In this document: piece by piece, positions 8,300 to 16,032 of the stretch | How positions within the stretch are numbered: position 1 is the stretch's first letter | How the letters are laid out: each line of letters opens with the position of its first letter | Source of the DNA: CAYUCJ01 sp049282265 | GTDB lineage: Bacteria; Desulfobacterota; DSM-4660; Desulfatiglandales; Desulfatiglandaceae | NCBI GenBank assembly: GCA_049282265.1 | Contig: JBAPTR010000014.1 | Location: 1 to 64,000, forward strand | Length of the DNA: 64,000 bases | Direction of reading: 5' to 3' | Notes under the pieces: generated by a model | The model's input: only the letters and a program-made list of their open reading frames with translations | What the model was told of the DNA's origin: nothing | Databases searched by the model: none | Position numbers and translations under genes: made by a program

Positions 8300-8746
8300 A
8301 TGCAAAAGGTATTGATCGCGTATGGGAGCAGAACAGGAAATACGGAAAAGATGGCAGAGTATATTGCTGAAGGGGTTCGGTTCAGTGGGGATGATGTAGC
8401 GTTGAGAAAGATAACGGAGCTAAAAAAGGAAGAGGATTTGAAGGGATATGATGCCTACATTTTCGGCTCGCCTACGTACCACCGGGACATGATCGGGACG
8501 ATGAAGACATTCCTGTTTCTGGCGCAGAAGGCAGGCCTGGAAGGAAAAATAGGGGGCGCATTCGGCTCTTATACCCACAGTGGCGATGCGCCGGGTATCA
8601 TCCTTGATACCATGCAGTATGTATTCAAGATGAAAATAAGCGACCTGGGTTCCCTCAGAATCAAGGAAGCCATTATCGGCACCCCGGATGGGATGAAGGC
8701 GTGCCAGGACTACGGACGTTCCATTGGCGCGCAATTGAATGGGTGA
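8300..8746 (+). CDS. Flavodoxin
   Basis: A 148-residue flavodoxin-fold protein. The FMN phosphate loop is GSRTGNTEKMAE (residues 9-20), followed by the isoalloxazine loops around GSPTYHRD and GSYTHSGDAPG. It should carry electrons between low-potential donors and rubredoxin or oxygen-detoxifying enzymes. It is followed 24 bases later by two rubredoxins. It is closely similar in layout to the second flavodoxin at 11561, which suggests a paralogous pair. The flavodoxin-like domain is also the type found in flavodiiron proteins. Confidence 0.92.
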   Translation: MQKVLIAYGSRTGNTEKMAEYIAEGVRFSGDDVALRKITELKKEEDLKGYDAYIFGSPTYHRDMIGTMKTFLFLAQKAGLEGKIGGAFGSYTHSGDAPGIILDTMQYVFKMKISDLGSLRIKEAIIGTPDGMKACQDYGRSIGAQLNG

Positions 8747-8770
8747 GCAAAAGAACGAAGGAGAGCTGAA

Positions 8771-8980
8771 ATGGCAAAACCGGAAGAGATGTGGCAATGC
8801 CAGACAACGAGTTGCGGATATATCTACAACCCTGATAAAGGGGACAGGAAGGGCAAGATCCCAAAAGGCACACAGTTTGAAGACCTGCCCGATGACTGGA
8901 AGTGCCCAATCTGTGGTGCCAGTAAGAAGGCCTTCAGATCATTGGCAGGCCCTGGATATGTGATTGCAGAAGGGAGTTAG
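8771..8980 (+). CDS. Rubredoxin with C-x4-C first knuckle (Rd-2 type)
   Basis: A 69-residue rubredoxin. The second iron knuckle CPICGASK is normal, but the first is WQCQTTSCGYIYNP, with four residues between the cysteines instead of two. Such C-x4-C (type II) rubredoxins are known in Desulfovibrio. The insertion perturbs the iron-site surroundings and probably the redox potential. It has an eleven-residue tail after the usual end. It is separated by six bases from the next, also atypical, rubredoxin. Likely role: electron donor to rubrerythrin, superoxide reductase or the flavodiiron protein encoded downstream. Confidence 0.92.
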   Translation: MAKPEEMWQCQTTSCGYIYNPDKGDRKGKIPKGTQFEDLPDDWKCPICGASKKAFRSLAGPGYVIAEGS

Positions 8981-8986
8981 GGAATC

Positions 8987-9190
8987 ATGCCATCGACTGT
9001 TTTTAGAAAGGTTCATCAATATAAGTGCCCATGTGGGTACACATACGAGCCCGAAAAAGGGGATGTGGACGTCGGGTGGAAACCCGGAACTCCTTTTGAT
9101 GATTTGCCTGAACAACTGACCTGTCCGAGATGCCAGAGGGCGAAAGTGCATTTCAGGGAAAAACGGTTTTCTGTCCCGGTCACTTTATAA
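8987..9190 (+). CDS. Atypical rubredoxin with C-x-C first knuckle
   Basis: A 67-residue rubredoxin-like protein. The first knuckle reads YKCPCGYTYEPEKGD, with only one residue between the cysteines where the family has two; the codons TGC CCA TGT were checked. The second knuckle is LTCPRCQRAK, lacking the usual Gly after the second Cys. The remaining fold signatures (YEPEKGD, PGTPFDDLPE) are kept. Whether it binds a normal Fe(Cys)4 site is uncertain; a one-residue deletion in a zinc or iron knuckle is rare. It follows the C-x4-C rubredoxin and precedes rubrerythrin. Confidence 0.85.
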   Translation: MPSTVFRKVHQYKCPCGYTYEPEKGDVDVGWKPGTPFDDLPEQLTCPRCQRAKVHFREKRFSVPVTL

Positions 9191-9392
9191 GAGGGAACAA
9201 CCCGGGCTTCTCCTTGCAAGATCATATTCTGGAGAGGAGGGTTGAGTTACATGTCCGTGACCGAGGGGTCGCTCCTATACATGATGATCATTCAATGCGT
9301 TGTGGGAGCAACGTCCACGTTGCGATAGAGAAGGGAATTCAACCCCGAAATTTTGAGCTGATATCAATTTTCTAATGAGGAGGAAGAGAGCG

Positions 9393-9965
9393 ATGGAATT
9401 GAAAGGAAGCAAGACTGAGAAAAATCTGTTAACTGCATTCGCCGGGGAGTCCCAGGCGAGGAATCGTTACACCTATTTTGTAAGCAAGGCAAAAAAAGAA
9501 GGTTTCGTCCAAATGGCCCATATTTTTGAGGAAACGGCCGCCCAGGAAAAAGAGCACGCCGAGCGGCTGTTTAAATTCCTGGAAGGCGGTGAAGTGGAAA
9601 TCTCTGCGGCGTTTCCCGCAGGAGTTATCGGCTCGACACTGGAAAATCTCAGGGCTGCTGCGGGTGGTGAGCACTATGAATGGACCGAGATGTATCCCGG
9701 ATTTGCAAAAACTGCCAAGGCAGAGGGATTTACTGAAATTGCCACGGTCTTCAGTAACATCGCGGTGGCCGAAAAGCAGCACGAAAAGCGCTACAACGAT
9801 CTGGCAGCCAATATCGAGGCAGGACGCGTCTTCAAGCGTGATGAAGAAGTCGTCTGGAGATGCCGGAATTGCGGCTACCTGCACGTGGGGTATGAGGCGC
9901 CGAACACCTGCCCCGCCTGTGACCATCCACAGGCCCATTTTGAATTGCTGGGAGAAAATTATTGA
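9393..9965 (+). CDS. rbr: Rubrerythrin
   Basis: A 190-residue rubrerythrin, the cytoplasmic NADH-linked peroxidase of anaerobes. An N-terminal ferritin-like four-helix domain supplies the diiron ligands (AGESQARNRY, AAQEKEHAERL, AVAEKQHEKRY), and a C-terminal rubredoxin domain has CRNCGY and CPACDH knuckles. I place the start at 9393, where GAGGAGGAAGAGAG gives ideal spacing, rather than at the in-frame ATG at 9375. It reduces hydrogen peroxide using electrons from the neighbouring rubredoxins. The 200 bases upstream contain no clear gene. Confidence 0.95.
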   Translation: MELKGSKTEKNLLTAFAGESQARNRYTYFVSKAKKEGFVQMAHIFEETAAQEKEHAERLFKFLEGGEVEISAAFPAGVIGSTLENLRAAAGGEHYEWTEMYPGFAKTAKAEGFTEIATVFSNIAVAEKQHEKRYNDLAANIEAGRVFKRDEEVVWRCRNCGYLHVGYEAPNTCPACDHPQAHFELLGENY

Positions 9966-10059
9966 CGCATACGGCAGGCGGGGCATGAACATTCGATGCC
10001 CCTGCCGAGAGCGTGCTGTGACTGGATGAACTATGTTTGAAAGAGAAAAGAGGTTTATT

Positions 10060-10575
10060 ATGGAAGAACGTTCTGGTATGATTACTATGAAGGGAAGTCC
10101 CCTTACGCTTTTGGGGACCGCTCTGAAAGTCGGTGACCAGGCCCCGGATGTTGAACTGTTAGACAACGGCCTTGCGCCGGTGGCCCTTTCATCGTTTGAT
10201 AAAAAGGTCCGTATCGTCGCGTCCGTGCCGTCACTGGATACGCCGACCTGCGACATGGAGACGCGGAGATTCAACGAAGAGGCCGGCGGGCTGGGTGATG
10301 AGGTGGTGATTATTACGGTCAGCATGGACCTGCCCTTCGCACAGAAACGGTGGTGCGGGGCCGCCGGCATTGACCGGGTCATTACCCTTTCGGATCATCG
10401 AGACGCGGCTTTCGGACAAACCTATGGGGTACTGATAAAAGAGCTTCGTCTGCTGGCCAGGGCCGTTTTTGTACTGGATAGGGACGGCGTTATCCGGTAC
10501 CTTGAGGTTGTCAAAGAAGTGGGGGAGGAGCCCGATTACGAGGCCGTCCTTGATGCAGTGAAGGGGTTGGTATAG
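10060..10575 (+). CDS. tpx: Thiol peroxidase (atypical 2-Cys peroxiredoxin)
   Basis: A 171-residue Tpx. The peroxidatic Cys lies in SLDTPTCDMETRRFN and the resolving Cys in RWCGAAGIDRV, the hallmark spacing of bacterial Tpx. An upstream in-frame ATG exists at 10033, but the start at 10060 after AAGAGG fits the family (MITMKGSPLTLLG). The enzyme reduces hydrogen peroxide and alkyl hydroperoxides with thioredoxin. It sits between rubrerythrin and desulfoferrodoxin, giving a thiol-based route parallel to the iron-based ones. Confidence 0.93.
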   Translation: MEERSGMITMKGSPLTLLGTALKVGDQAPDVELLDNGLAPVALSSFDKKVRIVASVPSLDTPTCDMETRRFNEEAGGLGDEVVIITVSMDLPFAQKRWCGAAGIDRVITLSDHRDAAFGQTYGVLIKELRLLARAVFVLDRDGVIRYLEVVKEVGEEPDYEAVLDAVKGLV

Positions 10576-10650
10576 GTGGAAGGAAGATAGTCTTTTGGGG
10601 CGGATCGTCCCGCTGATGTTACTTTAAACAATTTGGAGGAGGAAAATAAG

Positions 10651-11025
10651 ATGGCGGAAAAACTGGAAGTGTACAAGTGTGAAGCATGCGGGAATATCGT
10701 ATTGGTGATGCATGCCGGCGGAGGGGAACTTGTCTGCTGCGGCGAGCCCATGAAACTCTTCAAGGAAAACACCGTGGACGCTGCCAAGGAAAAACACGTG
10801 CCGGTGGTGGAAAAGACTGCCGACGGATACAAGGTGAAGTTGGGTGAGGTGCCCCATCCCATGGAGGAGAAGCACTATATCGAATGGATCGAACTCGTGG
10901 CCGGTGAGAAATCGTACGTTCAGTTCCTGAAACCGGGCGACGCCCCGGAAGCCCAATTCAAGATTGATGCCGGTCAGGTGACGGCACGGGCATACTGCAA
11001 CCTCCACGGTTTGTGGAAAGCGTAA
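10651..11025 (+). CDS. dfx: Desulfoferrodoxin (2Fe superoxide reductase)
   Basis: A 124-residue class I superoxide reductase. The N-terminal desulforedoxin site is CEACG followed by CCGEPM, holding Fe(Cys)4. The catalytic centre II has Glu-Lys-His in KEKHVPVVE, HPMEEKHYIEW and CNLHGLW, giving the four His and one Cys iron ligands plus the catalytic Lys. It converts superoxide to hydrogen peroxide with electrons from rubredoxin and without producing oxygen. A GGAGGAGG ribosome site sets the start. It lies 20 bases before a rubredoxin-like gene. Confidence 0.95.
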   Translation: MAEKLEVYKCEACGNIVLVMHAGGGELVCCGEPMKLFKENTVDAAKEKHVPVVEKTADGYKVKLGEVPHPMEEKHYIEWIELVAGEKSYVQFLKPGDAPEAQFKIDAGQVTARAYCNLHGLWKA

Positions 11026-11045
11026 AAGTCATAGGGGGAATAGTT

Positions 11046-11198
11046 ATGGGAGAGTGGAAATGCCAGAAGTGCGGGTATACCCTCAAGGCCGAAAGACCGC
11101 CGGAGGACTGCCCCTCCTGCAAGGAGAAGTGTGAATTTGTCGATGTGTCGTGCTACATACCTGAGTGCGGCGTAACGGGTTCAGATGACAGGCTGTAA
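11046..11198 (+). CDS. Small rubredoxin-like Cys-rich protein (50 aa)
   Basis: Fifty residues. The first 27 form a rubredoxin knuckle pair (WKCQKCGYTLK and DCPSCKEK) like the detached tail domain of rubrerythrins. A C-terminal extension adds three more cysteines (EKCEF, VSCYIPECG). The start at 11046 follows AGGGGGAA. It is the immediate downstream partner of desulfoferrodoxin, so it is probably an electron donor; the extra cysteines could hold a second metal. Confidence 0.82.
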   Translation: MGEWKCQKCGYTLKAERPPEDCPSCKEKCEFVDVSCYIPECGVTGSDDRL

Positions 11199-11362
11199 CA
11201 GTTGAGGTTCCGGTTCAGGGTTCACGATTCAAAGTTGAAATGAACGCTGCGCCGGAACCGTGACGAACGGAATCCCTTGCCTGAGCAGGTGGGGGAGATC
11301 CTTGATAGGTTTTGGCATTGCATGATCATCGGTGAAGATCGGTCGTTAAAGGGAGGACTGAA

Positions 11363-11548
11363 ATGTCTGAAAAGAAATACCGCGTAAGAGCGGAGTGTCC
11401 CCATTGCGCTTGTGGGGATGTGAGCTTTCTTGGCCCTGAAAAGTTGAGGGAAAAGTTTATTGGCAATGAGGATGAAATCGAAATCCTCTGCCCGCTGTGC
11501 GGGACCAAGCACAAGGGACATCTTGAGGAGATCGAGGAAGAAAAATAA
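11363..11548 (+). CDS. Small zinc-ribbon-like protein
   Basis: A 61-residue protein with two cysteine knuckles, CPHCACG near the N-terminus and CPLCGTKH near the C-terminus, enclosing an acidic linker, plus an acidic tail. This suits a zinc ribbon or an unusual rubredoxin. A GGGAGGACTG ribosome site is present and the next flavodoxin starts 12 bases downstream. I do not recognise the family; context suggests an electron carrier or a redox-sensing adaptor. Confidence 0.7.
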   Translation: MSEKKYRVRAECPHCACGDVSFLGPEKLREKFIGNEDEIEILCPLCGTKHKGHLEEIEEEK

Positions 11549-11560
11549 AGGGGAAGAGAA

Positions 11561-11995
11561 ATGAGAAAAGCTCTGGTGGTCTACGCGACGAGGACGGGCG
11601 AGACCCAAAAGATTGCGGATTTGATCGCCGAGGGCATCCGGATGGAAGGCGCAGAAGCGGAGGTCGTAAATATCACGACTATCAAAACGGAATCCGACCT
11701 CGCGGGATATGACGGCTATATCTTTGGTTCCGCTACCTATCATGGCCAAATGATGCAGCCCATGAAAAAGCTGCTGTTCCTGGCGGAGAAGGCCAACCTG
11801 GAAGGCAAGGTGGGCGGTTCCTTCGGGGCCTTCGGGTGGAGTGGTGAGGCCCCTGACCGTATTTATGACACCATGAAGAATATTTTCAAGATGGATATGG
11901 TCGGCAATGCCTTGAGATTGAAGTCCTCATCATTGGGCGGTGGAGTCCAGATGGCCCAGGGATATGGGAGCGATATTGCAAAAAAAATGAAATAA
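11561..11995 (+). CDS. Flavodoxin (second paralogue)
   Basis: A 144-residue flavodoxin with FMN loop ATRTGETQKIADL and aromatic loop GSATYHGQ, then GAFGWSGEAPDRIYDT. The fold and loop positions parallel the flavodoxin at 8300, indicating duplication. AAGGGGAAGAGAA precedes the ATG. It lies 63 bases before the CODH gene; a CODH-to-flavodoxin electron path is biochemically reasonable but inferred. Confidence 0.92.
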   Translation: MRKALVVYATRTGETQKIADLIAEGIRMEGAEAEVVNITTIKTESDLAGYDGYIFGSATYHGQMMQPMKKLLFLAEKANLEGKVGGSFGAFGWSGEAPDRIYDTMKNIFKMDMVGNALRLKSSSLGGGVQMAQGYGSDIAKKMK

Positions 11996-12058
11996 TCCAG
12001 TCTGACTGCTTCTGTGACGAATTTGTTGCAGGCGTAGGCAGCTCAAGGAGGTGATGGA

Positions 12059-14041
12059 ATGGAGGAAGCCAAAGAGGTAAAAGCGAAAAAGGAAGCGAAA
12101 AAGCTGAATATACGTGAGGCAACCATCTGCGAGACGACTGCCCAGATGCTGGAAAAGGCGGAAAGGGACGGGGTTGAAACCTCATTTCACCGGGCGGCGG
12201 ATATGAAGGCCTGCCCCATCGGAGCACAATCAGCCTGCTGCAAGCATTGCTCCATGGGCCCTTGCCGGCTGAATGCCAAGGATCCTTACGGGAAGACAGG
12301 CGTCTGCGGGGCCACCATCGATACCATTGAGGCGAGGAACTTTGCCCGCATGGTGGCGAGCGGCGCTGCGGCCCATACGGACCACGGCATGGCCATGCTG
12401 GACCTCTTCAGGGAGGTGGTTCACGGGAATATTACGGACTATCGTATCAAGGATCCCATCAAGCTCCAGGATGTAGCCGCGGAAATCGGCATAGAGGTGG
12501 AAGGGCGCTCCATTGAAGACATCGCCATGGATTTCTATGGAGAACTGGAGAGGACCTATACGCAGGTGGAAGGGGAGATCCCGTTCGCGAAGCGGGTGCC
12601 GGAAAAGACCCTGGAGACTTGGCGGAAACACGGGGTGGTTCCCCGGGGAGCCATGCGGGAAATCATGGAACTGATGCATCGAACTCATATTGGTGTTGAC
12701 CAGGACTACGAGAATATTACCAAGCAGATCAACCGGACCGCCCTTTCCGATGGGTGGGGTGGATCCATGGTGGCAACGGAGATATCGGATATCCTCTTCG
12801 GCACGCCGACACCCGTGCGCACTGAAGTGGACATGGGGGTACTGAAAGAAGACCACGTGAACATCATTATTCACGGGCATGAGCCCAACCTTTTTGAATC
12901 CATGCTTGATTCGGTCAATGATCCCTCTCTGATCCAGGTGGCAAAGGATGCGGGTGCGGAAGGAATCAACCTGGTGGGCATGTGCTGTTCCGGCGCCGAG
13001 ATGATGAGCCGGCACGGGATTCCCCATGCAGGAAATTTTCAGTCTACAGAGGAGGTCATCGTGACCGGTGCGGTCGATGCCATGGGGGTGGATATCCAGT
13101 GCATCAAACAGGGTCTGTCAGCGGTTGCTGACTGTTACGGGACCAGGTTTTTTACAACGAATCCCCGCTGTCATATTGAGGGAGCAGAGCACATTGAGCT
13201 TGATGAGCATAAACCGAGAGAGTGTACGGATGCCATTGTGGAAATGGCTATTGTGCGGTTCAAGAACCGGAAACTTCCCATAGAAATCCCCAAGAAAAAG
13301 ACCACTGCAGTGATGGGGTTTTCCCATGAATATGTGAAGTATATGCTTGGCGGGACGTTCCGGTCATCTTACACACCTTTGAACGATAATATTATCAATG
13401 GTCGCATCCGGGGTGTGGCTGGGGTGGTCGGGTGCACGAACCCGCGGGTGAAACAGGACTGGGTCCATGTGGAATTGGTCAAGGAACTGATCAGGAACGA
13501 TGTCCTGGTGCTCCAGACAGGGTGTTCCCAGATTTCACTCGGTAAGGCTGGCCTGTGTACGCCCGAAGCAGCTCATCTCGCCGGAGCCGGTCTGCGGGAA
13601 GTCTGCGAGACCGTGGGCATGCCCCCGGTCCTGGGCCTGGGTTCATGTGTTGACAACAGCAGGATCCTCATCGCCGCGTCCGAAATGGTTAGAGTCGGGG
13701 GACTTGGAGACAGCATCGCGGACCTTCCTGCTGCCGGGGCTGCACCGGAATGGATGAGCGAGAAGGCTATCTCTATCGGGCAGTATTTCGTGGCTTCGGG
13801 TGTCTACACGGTATTTGGCGTCACATTTCCCATCATCGAGGAGACCAAGTTCCATAAACTGCTTTTTGACGGGCTCGAGGAAATGGGATTTGGAAAGTGG
13901 GGGTTTACCGTTGATCCGTACGAGATGGCCAGGATGATGATCGAGCATATTGACAAGAAACGGCAGGCCCTCGGCATTGACAAGTCAAGGGACCGGGTGC
14001 TCTTTGATATGGCGGCACGCCGTGAACTTGAAGCCGCATAA
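12059..14041 (+). CDS. cooS: Anaerobic Ni-carbon monoxide dehydrogenase catalytic subunit
   Basis: A 660-residue CooS-type CODH that interconverts CO and carbon dioxide at a Ni-Fe-S C-cluster. The D- and B-cluster cysteines are all present: Cys52, Cys60, Cys61, Cys64, Cys69 and Cys83. The C-cluster ligands are seen in IIHGHEPNLFE (His), VGMCCSGAE, TTNPRCHIEG, GVVGCTNPRV, LQTGCSQISL and LGLGSCVDNS. AAGGAGGTGATGGA is a strong ribosome site. No CooF, CooC or acetyl-CoA synthase gene is adjacent; the neighbours are flavodoxin, rubredoxin and flavodiiron protein. In Carboxydothermus hydrogenoformans CODH-IV is likewise encoded beside rubrerythrin-type genes and was proposed to feed oxidative-stress enzymes. 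Confidence 0.95.
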   Translation: MEEAKEVKAKKEAKKLNIREATICETTAQMLEKAERDGVETSFHRAADMKACPIGAQSACCKHCSMGPCRLNAKDPYGKTGVCGATIDTIEARNFARMVASGAAAHTDHGMAMLDLFREVVHGNITDYRIKDPIKLQDVAAEIGIEVEGRSIEDIAMDFYGELERTYTQVEGEIPFAKRVPEKTLETWRKHGVVPRGAMREIMELMHRTHIGVDQDYENITKQINRTALSDGWGGSMVATEISDILFGTPTPVRTEVDMGVLKEDHVNIIIHGHEPNLFESMLDSVNDPSLIQVAKDAGAEGINLVGMCCSGAEMMSRHGIPHAGNFQSTEEVIVTGAVDAMGVDIQCIKQGLSAVADCYGTRFFTTNPRCHIEGAEHIELDEHKPRECTDAIVEMAIVRFKNRKLPIEIPKKKTTAVMGFSHEYVKYMLGGTFRSSYTPLNDNIINGRIRGVAGVVGCTNPRVKQDWVHVELVKELIRNDVLVLQTGCSQISLGKAGLCTPEAAHLAGAGLREVCETVGMPPVLGLGSCVDNSRILIAASEMVRVGGLGDSIADLPAAGAAPEWMSEKAISIGQYFVASGVYTVFGVTFPIIEETKFHKLLFDGLEEMGFGKWGFTVDPYEMARMMIEHIDKKRQALGIDKSRDRVLFDMAARRELEAA

Positions 14042-14106
14042 TATTGGACAGGATTACAGGATCGAGTTAATGTTGAGAAAACAAATGAAGCGGAGGATAG
14101 AAGAGA

Positions 14107-14265
14107 ATGGAGAAGTATGTGTGTACGGTTTGTGGATATGTGTATGATCCTGAGGCAGGCGACCCTGAAAATGGCGTTGATGCTGGTACCGCCTTTACTG
14201 ATGTGCCCGATGATTGGACCTGCCCAATTTGTGGCGCAACCAAGGATCTCTTTGAACCTGAATAG
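14107..14265 (+). CDS. rub: Rubredoxin, canonical
   Basis: A 52-residue rubredoxin with textbook knuckles CTVCGYVYDP and CPICGATKD, carrying one Fe(Cys)4. The start follows GCGGAGGATAG. It is the last gene before a strong terminator and is placed between CODH and the flavodiiron protein, for which rubredoxin is the known electron donor in Desulfovibrio. In contrast to the two rubredoxins at 8771 and 8987, cysteine spacing is normal. Confidence 0.96.
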   Translation: MEKYVCTVCGYVYDPEAGDPENGVDAGTAFTDVPDDWTCPICGATKDLFEPE

Positions 14266-14274
14266 AAAGACAGG

Positions 14275-14315
14275 GCCCCGGATCTTTCAGTTATAATAGG
14301 ATCCGGGGCTTTTTT
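14275..14315 (+). terminator. Rho-independent terminator after rubredoxin
   Basis: A perfect 10-bp stem, GCCCCGGATC (14275-14284) with GATCCGGGGC (14300-14309), closes a 15-base loop and is followed by six T. It begins ten bases after the rubredoxin stop and ends the transcript that includes CODH. Confidence 0.93.
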
Positions 14316-14460
14316 GTGAATAGAAGCCGTTCGCTGGAACCGAGTTCTTCGAAGGGAAGGAATCCCTGACAGAACATGAAGCAAGAGTGATTCGGTATGA
14401 CCTCATCTTTCGCATGAAGGAAGAGGGAGCCGTTCTCTTAAATGAGAGGTGCGTGTCATC

Positions 14461-15645
14461 ATGAAACCCATTGAAATTGCAAAAGATATTTTTTCGGTAG
14501 GCGCTGTTGACTGGAATATCAGAGATTTCCACGGTTATTCTACCTATCCTGGAAGTACCTACAACGCCTACCTGATCCTGGATGAAAAGGTCACACTGAT
14601 CGATGCGGTGAGAAAAGAATTTGCCGATGATCTGATTGACAATATCAGCCAGATCGTTGATCCCCGGAAAATCGACCACGTCATTTCCAACCACACGGAA
14701 ATGGACCATTCCGGTGGCCTGCCCAGGGTGATGCACCGTATTGGTGAGGACAAACCTCTCTATTGCTCCAAGATGGGGTCTAAAAACCTTTCCAGGCACT
14801 TTCCCCAGAAATGGAACTACCAACCGGTGGAAAACGGTGGGGAATTGAGCATAGGTAAGCGGACCCTTACTTTTCTGGAGACGAGAATGGTCCACTGGCC
14901 CGATAGTATGTTTACCTATCTCAAGGAAGACAAGATCCTTTTTTCAAGTGATGGATTCGGCCAGCATTATGCAGGGCCGGAACGCTTCGACGACCAGATC
15001 GGGGACGCCATCATGCCGGACGCGAAGAAATATTTCGCCAACATCTTGCTCCTTTATTCCCCGCTGATCCTCAAGCTTATTGACAAAGTCACCGAGATGG
15101 GCCTTGAAATCGATATGATCTGCCCTGACCACGGCATCATCTGGCGGCAGGACCCGGCAAAGATCATCAATGCCTACAGGGAATGGAGCATTCAGAAGCC
15201 TAAACGAAAGGCCATCATAGTTTACGACACCATGTGGCACAGCACCGAGAAAATGGCTGAGACCATTGCGGATGCACTTATGCAGGAAGGGGTTCCGGCA
15301 ACGCCCATGAGACTAAGGTCTACTCATCGGAGCGACATCATGACGGAGATCCTGGATGCGGGGGCTGTCCTGGTGGGATCACCTACCCTGAATAACGGTC
15401 TGTTCCCCACAGTTGCCGATTTTCTGACCTACATGAAGGGCCTCAAACCCTTGAACAAGGTGGCCGCGGCATTCGGCTCCTATGGTTGGAGCGGTGAGGC
15501 AGTCAAGCTCATCACCCAGGAAATGGAGGCGATGAAGTTTGATCTGGTTGACCGTGGCGTCAGGGTGCAGTATGTCCCGGACAAGGGGTGCCTGGAGGCC
15601 TGCCGGGAACTCGCCAAGAAAGTGGCCCAGGCCTTACCGAATTAG
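14461..15645 (+). CDS. Flavodiiron protein (rubredoxin:oxygen oxidoreductase)
   Basis: A 394-residue class A flavodiiron protein. The N-terminal metallo-beta-lactamase-like domain holds the diiron ligands in NHTEMDHSGG (His78, Glu80, Asp82, His83), and the C-terminal flavodoxin domain begins with YDTMWHSTEKMAE. It reduces oxygen (or nitric oxide) to water using rubredoxin. I chose ATG 14461 because it fits the family start MKPIEIAKDIF; a GTG four codons upstream is also open. Its own promoter should lie in the 145 bases after the terminator at 14315. Confidence 0.94.
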   Translation: MKPIEIAKDIFSVGAVDWNIRDFHGYSTYPGSTYNAYLILDEKVTLIDAVRKEFADDLIDNISQIVDPRKIDHVISNHTEMDHSGGLPRVMHRIGEDKPLYCSKMGSKNLSRHFPQKWNYQPVENGGELSIGKRTLTFLETRMVHWPDSMFTYLKEDKILFSSDGFGQHYAGPERFDDQIGDAIMPDAKKYFANILLLYSPLILKLIDKVTEMGLEIDMICPDHGIIWRQDPAKIINAYREWSIQKPKRKAIIVYDTMWHSTEKMAETIADALMQEGVPATPMRLRSTHRSDIMTEILDAGAVLVGSPTLNNGLFPTVADFLTYMKGLKPLNKVAAAFGSYGWSGEAVKLITQEMEAMKFDLVDRGVRVQYVPDKGCLEACRELAKKVAQALPN

Positions 15646-15710
15646 ATAAAATGACGGGGCATCCCAGTATGGGGTACTATGCTGAAGGTTTTGAGCTGAT
15701 GACTTTTTAA

Positions 15711-16013
15711 GGAGAAGCCACCTCCTGCCCTCCATTCCATAGTGAGTTCCTACGGCATTCGCTCCATGAGGTTATCGAAGGTGAACTGTTCCTGAATGAT
15801 TGTGTTCTCAGACCCGAATCCTGCTTCAGGAGTCCGACCTGTTGTGCCATCCACCGGGTCTGGGAAAACGCAAGAGATCAGCTCAGACAGACACTCAGCC
15901 ATGCAACTATGGATACATTGCTTGATGAAGAAGATTGCCTGAGGGGATCAACTGGCATTCACAGCGGAGAAGAGTCTGCTGTCTCACATATACTGCTTGA
16001 AAAGAATTGCTGA
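15711..16013 (+). pseudogene. Rrf2-family regulator remnant lacking its DNA-binding domain
   Basis: A 100-codon frame opens right after an in-frame TAA at 15708 and has no early start codon. It reads FLRHSLHEVIEGELFLNDC, then a Cys-rich stretch ending PTCCAIHRVWENARDQLRQ and LSHATMDTLLDEE. This corresponds to the C-terminal half of Rrf2 regulators (effector cysteines, CxxHRVWxxAR helix, TTLxDL-like end). The N-terminal winged helix is missing; only 60 bases separate it from the previous gene. It lies directly upstream of cydA, where a redox-sensing Rrf2 protein would make sense. I judge it a decayed gene. Confidence 0.6.
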
Positions 16014-16032
16014 AAGGAAAGGGGGATTCCCG

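Noticed and set aside
9251..9328. 25-codon frame with a GAGAGGAGGG ribosome site before rubrerythrin
   Set aside because: Too short and without recognisable features; could be a leader peptide but no supporting structure was seen.
12230..13027. 265-codon open frame opposite the CODH gene
   Set aside because: It is fully inside cooS on the other strand, with no ribosome site or recognisable domain; an antisense shadow.
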